Source of the DNA: Phytophthora quininea | Taxonomy: Eukaryota; Oomycota; Peronosporomycetes; Peronosporales; Peronosporaceae | DNA: 64,000 nucleotides | Direction: 5' to 3' | NCBI GenBank assembly: GCA_011947345.1 | Contig: JAAVTG010000717.1 | Coordinates: forward strand, 62,001 to 126,000 | Shown: piece by piece, positions 54,565 through 64,000 of the stretch | Numbering within the stretch: the first letter of the stretch is position 1 | Layout: every line of letters starts with the position of its first letter | The notes under the pieces: model-generated | The model's input: only the letters and a program-made list of their open reading frames with translations | The model's database searches: none | Told to the model about the DNA's origin: nothing | Translations under genes and position numbers: made by a program

Positions 54565-54930
54565 TCAGCGCGCACGATGACGACTATCATACTCCGTGTT
54601 TTCAAATGGCCGCGGTCGAGTTGCTTCCCACACCCAGGCCGGAAACAAGATCTCAATGCGGTCTATTTGATCTGCAGTTTACAAAACAAAGTCTTGGAGT
54701 GTTCGCACTGTGCGTCCGGATACGATAGTTTGTGTCGTCTGGAACAAAAACATTGCCGCGCCTTTGTGGCGGATTAGTGCAGGTGAGGACTCTTGTGAAC
54801 TCGATCGATACAACCAGCAAAGCGCACGAAACACCACTTGTATTGATGTCTGGTAGGTAGTAGCAGACACCACAAGCGAGACTGCATCTCCTAAACGGAT
54901 CGTGCGAAAGAGTCGCAGAGGTTAGCAAAT
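54565..54930 (-). pseudogene. 3' remnant of a third cysteine-rich repeat protein
   Basis: Ends with RIEILFPAWVWEATRPRPF before a TGA at 54565-54567, the same C-terminal signature as members 1 and 2. Upstream only a decayed repeat tail is seen in another frame (YLPDINTSGVSC, comparable to YINTGVCF of member 1). No start or signal. A truncated copy, placed upstream of members 1 and 2 on the same strand. Confidence 0.6.
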
Positions 54931-54988
54931 GGAAAGACTACAACAGAAATGTCATGAGAAACACTTGTTATACATTCTTGCAAGCTTC

Positions 54989-56001
54989 TTAAGCCGTGGA
55001 AGTTGGGTCGGTGGATTTCGTACGAACGTTGGCGCGCAAAACGCGTCGCCAGTCACGAGCTTCCTCCACAGTAGCCAGTCGAACATGCAGCACTTGGTTC
55101 TGCGGCGAGTCGAGGTGATGAACAACTCCAGCGGTGGTGTGGCCATGGTACCACCCGCTGTCGGCAGCACCGACGACCCGCTTCGTCGTCGAGCTTTCAC
55201 ACTTTCGACGTATCCTCGCCACCGCGGCACCTCGTACGGCTTGTCACTGGCGTAGTACGACAGCATCGAGCCCTGCATGACGAAAAAGTAGCGTCGCCAC
55301 AGTCCTGGAAACGAGCTCTTCTTCTCTATCCAGCCACTCTTAGTGACTGGGATCGACTGACGGTCGAACCGGCAAAGTCCATCGGGGTCGAACGACGACA
55401 TGGTCATCGTCACCTCTTCACTAGTACCGATGGACCAGGCACGGGTCTTACGACGAGCTGGGGTCTTCAACGCTCGCAGCCAGCGGTTGCGCTCGTGTGC
55501 GTCGTGTGCTCGAATGTCGATAGCCTTCCCACACGCTCCGAAGACTTTGAAGCCGATGCGGTTGCTCGTGTCGCTGTCGTCAATGTGCGCCACTCGGACG
55601 ACACCACGAGGTTGCGTGATGTCACCGAAGTGGAACATGCTTTGAGAAGTCCACGACGACTGCACTGAAGCCTGAGCCTGCTTGAGGAATACCTCCGCCG
55701 GGAAACTGTTGAAGTACGACAACATGGTGCCGTCCAGGCAGAAGTACCGGTGGCGCCATCGGCCCAGTCGGCTACCACGCATCCAGAGCCAGCCGCAGAA
55801 TTGGTCTTCAAGTGCCAACGTGCCGGTTTCCAGCGGCGAAAGTTCGCGAGATGTCTCGATATAAGTCATCGACTCCCAACTCGCTGGCTTACCAACTGGA
55901 GCGGTTTGGGACCGAGGGAGTGACTTCTCGCACTCACGAATGGCTCCCTCGATGTCGGATGAGAACGCTGACAGAGAACGGTTAACGGCAGCGCAAGTCA
56001 T
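54989..56001 (-). CDS. Double PH-domain protein
   Basis: ATG 56001; 337 residues counting one base lost near 55100-55115. First PH domain about 70-190 (FCGWLWMRGSRLGRWRHRYF ... GFKVFGACGKAIDIRA ... ERNRWLRAL). Second about 225-335 (KSGWIEKKSSFPGLWRRYFF ... VLHVRLATVEEARDWRRVL); its last helix is read only after the frame change. The Trp in the final helix and the basic beta1-beta2 strands are those of phosphoinositide-binding PH domains. The N-terminal 65 residues are unstructured. Probably a membrane-recruited adaptor. The 3' end abuts the remnant of the repeat-protein family. Confidence 0.82.
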
Positions 56002-56596
56002 TCGGCTCAGTTGGTGCTGGCTGGTACCTCCAAAGAGAGAGTTTCGCAAGTGATGTCGACAATCTACTGAATCGGTTAGCGGCTCGAGAGATGTTGACCC
56101 TCACGTGTTTAGCCCCTTGCAACGCCTTCCCATTTCGCCGGAGAGGTGGCGCCATTTTCGACGAACTTGGCCACTAAAAATATTGTCACTTGCTAACACA
56201 GTCATACTCCTAAATGAGCTGCGACGATGTATGATACTGGCTACTGTGTCAGTGTGCTCGATCCCATAGCAGTAGTCGAGAACTCGTCCAGGCTGCGGCT
56301 CACCGTGGTAAGAAAGTTTGAGCAGGTGCATGTGGAATCCGTTGAGAACCCCGATGCCGCTGCAACAAGGATTTTAGCCTCAGCGGATACCATACCCGTC
56401 AAAGAAACATGCGATCTTCCACACGAAACAACGTGGACGTTCAACTCCCAGAGCATGCAACTTGTTTGAATGAAAACATGCAAGCGAAATAAACCATGAA
56501 CGGTAAAACGCAACCACAACGCATACAGACATCCCACACACATCCACGGGCTTAGAAATACCCACCTCCAGTCTGTACAGCACTATGGTTAGTCGA
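56002..56596. promoter_or_regulatory. Intergenic, 595 bp, upstream of the double-PH gene
   Basis: Between the 5' end of the PH gene and the 3' end of the CUE/Smr gene, both minus strand. Short ORFs only; nothing recognised. Confidence 0.4.
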
Positions 56597-58530
56597 TCAC
56601 GACGAAGCCGTGGAGCGAAGAGGGAACACAGTCACCACGCCATGCAGCTCACGGTAGTCAATCTGACGTCGGTCAAGTGATAATTGCAGCGCTGTAAGGA
56701 TGCGCGGCTTGCCATTGACTGAATGGTGTCCTACACCGCAAATAAACAAGCATCGACGGATGCGGTGTTGTTGGCAGTACTCGATGGCCTCGCGGGCAAT
56801 CCACATGACCTCCATCACGATCCTGCCGTGCAAATCGATCGGTCGTTGGTGTCTACCGTAATAACAACAACAGAAGTGAACGTATCTCAGATAAAAACGA
56901 ATAAAAAACAGAGAGACAGCCATTGTACGCACTTGAGATGGTCTTCGTGTGCCAGGAAGAATTCATGAGCCCATTCACGTTGAGCCTCTCGGTGTTCCCG
57001 ACGGGCCTTGCTCAGTCTGGTGAAAACGACAAGCCATTAGTTTTCATACAGGTAGCCAGCACACATAGTCACTTACTCGCGAATTCGGTCCACAGCAAGC
57101 ACGTGTTGGCCCTGTCGGAATGACGCAAGGACGGCACAATAGCGATCACTCAATGCCTCTCTTGTCGAGTCGACCTTACGCTTGCTAGAAACAAGCGTCC
57201 AGTCCTCCGTGCGTCCCCGATGGGACGTGCGGGTAGCAGTACGCTCCACCTCAGCTGCTGCTGCTGCCATTTCCACTTCCTCCGTCACCGAAGGCGGAGG
57301 CATTTGCTTTGGATCAGCGGTAAGTTGTAAATCTCACGTAATGCTGCTTCTGTGGCATCGGAACTGCATCCATTGAGGAAGAACGTCTACACACACAACA
57401 AACAACCGATTAGGACATCTCATTGCGTCGGTAGATACATCTAGATAACATACCGTTTGAATGACGTTGCCATCGATGCTGGGAAGTAATTGCCTAAGGC
57501 GGTCAAGCTTCAGCTGGGTGGTAATCCCAGCTTCTTGGCGGTCATGAGGCGCGTGCTGGTGGTCCCACGCATTGTACGACGCCTTCACCTTATTCCTCGC
57601 CGAGTGTCTGCGAGCAGGAAGCATTGGGTACGCTATTGGCGGGGGTGAAGGTTTAGGAGGCGGTCGTTGGTGCAGCGCCTGCTGTAGTTTCTGCTGTCTG
57701 CGCTGCTGTCGCCTCAGTTTCTTCTGCTGCGTTTTGCTTGTCGTCCCCAGCTCAGGGAACTCGAGGTTATCCACCTTTGGTCCATTCACACGTAGCTCCC
57801 TCTGCTGCGCTGCTACTCTGGCATCCGCCGTGAGTACTGAACCGTAACTTTGTACATGGTTCAGCGCTCTCAAATTGTGCAGCGCTTCGGCCGCAGCATC
57901 GACATCGTAGTTGTGGCTGTCTAAGACGTCTTCCACCACTTCTACCTTATAATCCGGATACATTTCCAGCAGATACTGTAGCGGGTGTGCGTCCTCTTCA
58001 ACGTCGTCATTCTCGTCTTCTTCCTCCAAACTCAACAGAAGTTGCTGTACAAAGGCTCCGTTCGAGTCCAGGAGAGCGTCTCTCTCCTCTTCACTCAGCT
58101 CCTGTAGAGCTGTCACGAAGCTGCTGTCTTCATCCAGGCCTAATCCACTGCAGAGTTCACTCAGCTGCAATTTTGCAGCATTGTTTCTCTGCGTCTCTCT
58201 CGCTTTAGCAACTTGTTGGTCCTGTTGACTCAATGCCCGGATAGCCACCAGACTCAGCACTTCGTCCACCGCTTTAGAGACGTCTCCGTCTGAATTCTGC
58301 AGAGATTTAGCCACCTCCTGTCTTGTGACACTAGAAGGCAGCTGGAACCCAGCGGCGTCAAACGTGGCGGTCATCTCCAGCACCAAATCAACTTGAGACG
58401 ACAGATAGCTCTCTTCTTGGCATGATTGTGACGTTTCTGAGGACAGAGGCAGCGCCATGAGCAGATCAGAGGGAAGAGGAGATGCAGGCGAAGAAGATGA
58501 GCGTGCGGATGAAGTCTCTTGGCCCAACAT
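56597..58530 (-). CDS. CUE and Smr domain protein (N4BP2/Smr-type nuclease-like), three introns
   Basis: Exons (minus) 58530-57454, 57386-57077, 57016-56933 and 56852-56597; introns of 67, 60 and 80 nt with donors GTATGT, GTAAGT and GTGCGT. With one base lost near 57318-57322 the protein is 575 residues. CUE-like ubiquitin-binding helices occur about 205-240 (LEMYPDYKVEVVEDVLDS, VDAAAEALHNL) and again around 345-375. A basic Gln-rich middle (QQKKLRRQQRRQQKLQQ) follows. Near the C-terminus REALSDRYCAVLASFRQG to ARREHREAQREWAHEFF resembles DUF1771, and PIDLHGRIVMEVMWIAREA, GVGHHSVNGKPRILTAL form the Smr domain. Proteins of this build act in RNA or DNA cleavage linked to ubiquitin, e.g. ribosome-associated mRNA decay. 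Confidence 0.82.
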
Positions 58531-58734
58531 GGCCGAAAAACGAGTGTCTTAAAGCAGCGACAAGTGTCGTCAATGCGCGTGGCTTCCAAACTGTCGGAAT
58601 AGTCAGTCGGTATACAAATTCCAAATCAAATACGCATAAAACAGCGTACAACACGAATTTTATACCGTGCATGTCACTCTTCCGCAATACTGTCATTTTT
58701 TACTTAGCCAATCTTCTTTTTCGGCTAATATAAA

Positions 58735-61248
58735 ATGACCGACAACGGCCGCGTCGTCATGATCGTGCGCGCCAACTCTCCTCGCAGTCCAGGCGGCAGT
58801 CCGCGCACCAACAACGCCGTGAACGGGGACCCGCTGGCGCTGAACCTGGGCGCCATGGAGGCGGACTGGCGCCAGCAGCAGTTCCAGCGCCAGCGCATGC
58901 AGCTGCTGTCCATGGCCATTTCCTCTGCTTCCTCGTGCTCTTCTTCGACAACCGCGCGGGCGATGCGCGCAATCAGCGCAGCGCCAGAGCGTCGGGGGCC
59001 GACAGATCCCGCTACTCGCTGCCCAAAGGTGCCTTCAACGACACGGACAGAGTGCAGAAGGTGCAGGAGCTGGAGAAGTTGCTACAGCAGCAGCCAGGGT
59101 ACAGACAAAATGAACCGCCACTGAATGTGACGGGGATTTACTCAGGTAGGGTAATATGCATTATAGTTTTTATTTGATGAGGTGTTAATGATGTTGTGCT
59201 TTCAGGGACGTGGGATTCGCTGTTGGCGGAGGAATACGACGCCAACAAACCAGTCTACAAGGATATCATGTAGGTCGATTGTTATTTATTATTATTTTCT
59301 TATGGATGAGCTGATTATTTTGTATTTTTTAGACCGTATTTGAAGGTGGATCGGGAGATTCAGTTGCAGCAGTACACGCAGCCAGTGGAAACGGGACACA
59401 CGTGGCTGTTTTTGAAGATGAAGACGCCGGCGTCGAAAGAATTGACGAAAGAAGTAGCGTATGTTACAGGACAATTGGTGATTTACGAGGAGCAGGCGTC
59501 CTTGGCGGCGACGATTTTACCTGTGCAAGGAGTTTTCTTGAGGAAGCTGGCGAAGCTGACGCTGTTCGGTAACAGTCCGGATTCCAGCGTGCAGATTTTG
59601 TATCGACGAGATAAAAGCGATGCGGTTAATGCGACAAAAATGCAGGAGACGACGGACGCTCCGACGACATTGGAAGGTGAAGATGAGGAGACGGATGACG
59701 GTAAAGCAAATTTAGAGAGACTGCCCCGCCAACCTCGTGCCGAGCTGATGAACCTCGGAGTACTGGACGGCGTACCTGCCGTAGAGAACAGGGATGAGTA
59801 TGCTGCCATTGACATCTCACCGCCACGTTACTCGTATGTGTCTCGATTCCGCAGCAGCGACTCGTTCAGTGACCAGTGTGTCAGCATTGTAGAGATGTCG
59901 CTTGTGAACGACACGAGCAAAGCAAAGCCGCAGGGGGATGCTCCCGACGACAGTGATGACGCAGCAACTGTATTGCAGAAATCGATGCGTCACATGAAGC
60001 TGGAAGGCACTCTGGCGAGCGTAAACTGCGGCTTGTATCTTAAGCTGGATACGACGTTCCAGGAGGAGAACTTGAACGTCTTCTTTGCCAAGGCATCACG
60101 CTACGCCGTGATCATGACCTTCATCGCAATGGCTGAGATTTATTTCCTATTGCGGCAGCTACAGATTTCAAGCACGCAGGCCACTGCCGCAAAGGTATCA
60201 CTGCTGACTATCGGACAGCAGGCGATCGTCGACTCGTACTTGTGTTTGGGCCACCTGACTGTCGGTATTGTGGCGCAAAACGTTTTTGCTGCGTTTGCGT
60301 CGGTCGCATTCGTCAAGTTGATCATCTTCTCCGTGTTCGAGATGCGGTATTTGCTGATTATTTGGAAGGCGCGACGGCCGCAGGGCTTCTCGGAAGGTTG
60401 GCTTACCCTTCGACGTGAGCTCACGACACTCTACTCGCGGTTCTACTTGTCGCTGCTTGCTGGACTCTGCATCTTCTACAACTTCTCGGTACGTTCCATT
60501 GGTTGATTTCATTGCTAAAAGTCATGATATTAACGTTGTTGTCGTCATTGTAGAACCACCTTCCTGTGTTGGTATTCATCTGCTATTCGTTCTGGGTCCC
60601 TCAGATCGTGCACAACGTTCATCGGTATGTAGCTATTGACGTTAGTAGCATCACTTCAACTTACCAAGTCTGACATCTCGCGATGCGTTATTATCTACAG
60701 GGAAGTACGGAATCCGTTTGACTTAGGCTACCTGTACGGCATCAGCGCGCTGCGTTTGTTCTTGCCGCTGTACTTTTACGGATGCCCCGACAACTTCCTC
60801 ACAGCTTTCCCAATGGTACGGAACGTGCTGTAGATTGGAAGGAGGAGTTACTAACGTGCTTTAATCGCCTATGCAGTACGAAAGCAAGATCGATCCGCAC
60901 TTTTGCTACGTTTTAACGACATGGATGGGGCTGCAAGTGAGCATCCTCGCGCTGCAGCAGCGGTATGGCCCGAGATTCTTCGTGCCAGCGCGGTTCCTGC
61001 CCGTTAAGTACAATTACGAGCGCCGCATTAACCTGCAGGAGATGGCGCTGCTGCACTCAGGCGGCAGCGCGACGTGCGACGAAGAAACTTCGGTCGACTG
61101 CGTGATCTGCATGGTGGAGATCGACGTCGACGCCCGCGACTATATGATTGCACCGTGCGACCACATCTTCCACCGCGAGTGCCTGCAGGGCTGGATGCAG
61201 GTCAAAATGGAGTGTCCAACATGCCGATGCGTTTTACCGGAGCCGTAG
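58735..61248 (+). CDS. Multi-pass membrane RING-H2 E3 ubiquitin ligase (TUL1/Dsc1-like), five introns
   Basis: Exons 58735-59145, 59206-59269, 59333-60488, 60554-60624, 60701-60815 and 60877-61248. Counting one base lost in a T run at 58918-58922 the protein is 729 residues. An N-terminal membrane anchor (FLVLFFDN) is followed by a lumenal domain (TGIYSGTWDSLL, GHTWLFLKMKTPA) as in TUL1/Dsc1 ligases, an acidic loop, and six or more helices (VIMTFIAMAEIYFLL, LLAGLCIFYNFS, LVFICYSFWVPQI, CYVLTTWMGLQVSIL). The C-terminal RING-H2 reads CVICMVEID ... CDHIFHRECLQGW ... CPTCRC. Such Golgi/endosomal ligases tag membrane proteins for sorting or degradation. Introns have GTAGGG, GTAGGT, GTACGT, GTATGT and GTACGG donors. 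Confidence 0.86.
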
Positions 61249-62660
61249 AACGGCCGTGATTGAGGTGAGCCCACGCCATGGTTGACAGCGTTGTCTGTCT
61301 GTCAGAGCTCTGCAAAGGAGGGCGGACCAAGCGAGGGCATAAAATGGGGAGAAGGCGGAGCGTTTGTTGAAGCGCTTGGTTGGCAGCCCATCACAATGTC
61401 ACGCTGGACAAGCAGACAACCGAACCGTGTCATGCTAGTCATCGTGAAGGCTTTGAGCTGCCGTCTCTTCCTGGTAAAACGTATCGATAGTTTAGGTTAC
61501 GACATTCGAGGCGGTAAATACAAGTCGCCAGGATATCTATGAAGACGGCGGGGTGTCGTTGCTGCTGGACTGCTCGGCGCACGCATCGCGATGTGATGGA
61601 AGGTAGTGCTACGCTAAATGCTGGCAGGCACCGCATTTGAGGCTCAGAGCCAACGATGGCGAGCTGTCCAACGAGCAATGCCGACTTTGTTGTCCCACGG
61701 CGGTCAGCGCACACCAGCGTAATGGCCTCGTTCACGCTGTACGACGGATACCTTGGTAAAGTCGGAGGACGATGGCTGTTCGGTCCTGCGTTAGGCAACC
61801 CCGTTTTTGAACTTAGCTGACGACACATCGTTTCTGCTGCGCAAAATTCCCATAACGCAGTACCGGAGATCTGCTCGCTCTTCTCAACAAAGCTTGAGGC
61901 CTGTCAAACTCTTTTTGCTTGGGTTGCTAGCTGGTGGTTGCTTAGTACACGTTTTGATATCATGCCTAAAACCTTCGCTCAATAGCAAAGTAGTCAGTTT
62001 TTTAACAAGATTTTGTTGGCACGACGAACGCTCGAGCTATCCTCCTGCTCACAAACGCTAATGCCGTCGTGCTCTTGCGATATCGTCTGGAAATCCACTC
62101 GGATACATCAAATGTCTAGCGTTGTTCATAATACAACTTCGTGTAGCGAGCTTGCAGCGTTATCACCTCAGTCTTGCTAACCATATACCCACAATAAACA
62201 CCAAAGCTATTGCATCTGAAATACTTGATGCTTCAACTGTAAGCTCCCGATAGTATATCAATCATTCCTCTCCGTCTTTAGTTGCCGTCACCACCAAGCT
62301 AGCCGCCATGATCTTCACTGCGTGCTCTCTCGATTCTAAAAGCACTGACTTTTCGTTATAAGCATTCGCTAAGGGCATAATCACCCTCCGATGTGTACGT
62401 GGTGCCGAGACCATCCCATGTGCTGCGTTCCGCCTGCATCCTTGTTGACAGCGGCAACTCGTTGCCTTCCGTCGGTCGAACGAAGTGCCGATCCTGCCCC
62501 TCCCTCTGCTCCCACCGAGCCGAACAGGAAGTCGACTCGTGTCCACATTTCGGAGTTTGCGCCTGCCTCATACATGTGACGCGTGACAAGCGTCGTCCCT
62601 TTCGAGCAGCGTGTCCACTAGGATAGCGAGCCATGCACAGCACCCGCTGCAGATCCCAAC
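61249..62660. other. 1.4-kb intergenic, no gene recognised
   Basis: The longest ORFs (61439-61828 minus, 129 codons; 62262-62546 minus, 94 codons) show no motif or signal. The right part should hold the promoter of the gene at 62661. Confidence 0.45.
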
Positions 62661-63458
62661 ATGACCGAAGCTGCACTAGCGGAGCGGGACCACGGACCGA
62701 CCGTCGTGCTCATGACCCGGAGAGCGTCTGCACCGCCATCGCACTCGCCATCTCTTCCGGCTCAAGCCGTTGACACCTCAACTGCTTCAATCTCCGAGCT
62801 CGAGGAGAAGGCTGAAGTAAAACCTCGCAGTCAAAGCAGCGGCAACGTCAGCAGTGAGAACACTAGCGGCGACAGCAATGCAGCAAAGCCCAAAGGTACT
62901 AAAGGCAGCGGACCAGCCATCCACCAGAATCACCCGGAAGACGCGTGTCGGTACCCGAACAAGCGGTGCTACAACAAACGCGCGGTGAAAAACAATGGGG
63001 AGCTTCACAAGTTCTGCGATATGCATCGAGACTCGGCTAACCGGTATCAACGCAAGCTCGAGCAGCGACTAAAGGAGAAACGGATCCAGTCGAGGAGAAA
63101 AGCACTGCAAGCGCAACAAGCAGCTCAGGCGCAAGCGCAAGCTCAGGCACAAGTCCACATGCAAATGATGCAAGCTGAGCAGTACAATATGGACGCGATG
63201 ATGGCGGGAGGGTATTCGGGCTTGGACGTGTATAACACATCGATGACAACCCCGCTAGTTCCAGTTAGAAGTGTGAGTGCGCCACCGCCTCAACCAGGAC
63301 TGTTTCCAGGCCACCCTGGAATTCCGCTTCCAGTTGCAAGTGCTGCGACGCCCACGGGAGCATCAAGGCATGAAGACGAATATGAACCTTTTCAGCATCC
63401 TGTACAGCTCGAAAGCGAAGATCTCGACTGCCTCAATTTGTTCTTCCACGAACCGTGA
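62661..63458 (+). CDS. Hypothetical protein with a CX6C-X15-CX2H motif and Gln/Ala repeat
   Basis: 265 residues from ATG 62661, no intron needed. Residues 96-122 hold CRYPNKRCYNKRAVKNNGEL followed by HKFCDMHRDSAN, with C96, C103, C119 and H122 spaced like a small zinc site. This type of motif is widespread in oomycete and other stramenopile proteins of unknown role. A basic helix (RYQRKLEQRLKEKRIQSRRK) follows, then QAQ repeats (about 150-168), a Pro-rich region and an acidic C-terminus (ESEDLDCLNLFF) that resembles an activation domain. I infer a nuclear, possibly transcriptional, protein; no experimental family name is known to me. Confidence 0.75.
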   Translation: MTEAALAERDHGPTVVLMTRRASAPPSHSPSLPAQAVDTSTASISELEEKAEVKPRSQSSGNVSSENTSGDSNAAKPKGTKGSGPAIHQNHPEDACRYPNKRCYNKRAVKNNGELHKFCDMHRDSANRYQRKLEQRLKEKRIQSRRKALQAQQAAQAQAQAQAQVHMQMMQAEQYNMDAMMAGGYSGLDVYNTSMTTPLVPVRSVSAPPPQPGLFPGHPGIPLPVASAATPTGASRHEDEYEPFQHPVQLESEDLDCLNLFFHEP

Positions 63459-63925
63459 AACGAAAACAAATACCAAGGTGCCCTATGGAAGAAATGTACG
63501 TTCCAGCTTGTCTTGGCAAGAACTTCGCGTTTGCAGCATTATAGAAGAAGTAGTAATTTACTGGTTGGTGTAAGAATTGCTGTTGCTTTAAAATGAATTC
63601 AAATAGCATTCCTGTTTTGGTATTATACTACCAGTACCAGTAGGTATTCACTTTCAAAGAATGCGAGCTCGTCGGCGGCTACGATGTCGAGTGCACCGAG
63701 TACACATACCGCGGGAACAGCAGCGGCAGATGACTTGTCATTCCCATCACCCCACCGTCGATAAGGGAGACGGCTCTTCTTGGGGAGTTAGTCATGGGTA
63801 TTGTGTAGTTTTTTTTTTGAAGATGCGACTGTTTGTATGGAATCCATAGTATGGATTGCCAGACGATCTTTTCTCTTGTTGCCAAGGTTGCCTGCCCCTG
63901 GGAAGTTCCAAGCGCGCCATCAAGG
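63459..63925. other. Intergenic, about 470 bp
   Basis: A/T-rich; contains TTTTTTTT near 63811. No gene recognised. Confidence 0.45.
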
Positions 63926-64000
63926 ATGAAGTTCTTCCAGACATGGGTCCTTGCTGGTACCATTGGCCTCAACTTATTCTCACCTACCAGCAAGATGACA
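63926..64000 (+). CDS. Start of a probable secreted protein (3' end beyond window)
   Basis: ATG 63926 opens MKFFQTWVLAGTIGLNLFSP, a good secretion signal, and stays open to the window edge (25 codons). The start resembles the MKFAQ... leader of the cysteine-rich repeat protein at 53669, but the mature part is not visible. Confidence 0.4.
   Translation, partial: MKFFQTWVLAGTIGLNLFSPTSKMT

Noticed and set aside
61439..61828. 129-codon minus-strand ORF
   Set aside because: No recognisable content and no supporting splice sites or signal peptide.
1..64000. rRNA, tRNA, CRISPR arrays, bacterial operons or phage
   Set aside because: None seen; introns, eukaryotic domains and gene spacing show nuclear eukaryotic DNA. 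tRNA genes were searched by eye only.

Overview
The window looks like nuclear DNA of a plant-pathogenic oomycete, most probably Phytophthora or a close relative. The evidence is a secreted RxLR-EER protein, a relic of a necrosis-inducing (NLP) gene, FYVE-START and bZIP genes of oomycete type, and very short introns (60-80 nt) with donors GTGCGT/GTACGT/GTAAGT, branch sites CTAAC/CTAAT/CTGAC and YAG acceptors. Genes are dense and often overlap or abut; intergenic gaps are mostly 0.1-1 kb.

Layout. 1-5.8 kb: three nitrate/nitrite transporters (NRT2/NNP); the first runs off the left edge. 6-7.7 kb: a type II membrane glycosyltransferase resembling alpha-mannosyltransferases (GT71). 8.2-9.1 kb: a dead gene with two in-frame stops. 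10.3-25.7 kb: five sugar-transporter paralogs, two of them forming a near-perfect inverted pair. Among them sit an NLP relic, a hydroxyacyl-CoA dehydrogenase-like enzyme with three introns, an RxLR effector and an effector remnant. 25.9-33.6 kb: a SET/MYND methyltransferase, an ankyrin-type protein, a large EF-hand/WW/IQ protein and a TKL kinase. 34.4-36.3 kb: a 101-bp MITE-like insertion and two tandem glutathione S-transferases. 36.4-46.7 kb: START-FYVE protein, kinesin-2, bZIP regulator and tetraspanin-like protein. 46.7-48.8 kb: an SVOP-like MFS transporter. 48.9-54.9 kb: a tandem family of secreted cysteine-rich repeat proteins with a shared C-terminal FPxWxWE signature, the most interesting unexplained system here. 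55-61.2 kb: double-PH protein, CUE/Smr protein and a membrane RING E3 ligase. 62.7-63.5 kb: a nuclear-looking protein with a small C/H motif. 63.9 kb: the start of a further secreted protein.

Nutrient uptake (nitrate, hexoses), host interaction (effector, NLP, secreted repeat proteins) and housekeeping/signalling genes are interleaved. No nitrate reductase is seen; it may lie to the left, which is inference only.

Data quality matters for reading this annotation. Many conserved genes are interrupted by single-base losses, mostly inside or beside homopolymers, and in gene after gene the length becomes a whole number of codons once those losses are counted. This looks like under-calling of homopolymers in the assembly, not mass pseudogenisation. 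By contrast, the NLP relic and the 8.2-9.1 kb gene carry in-frame stop codons with coding similarity in the same frame on both sides, and these look like genuinely dead genes.
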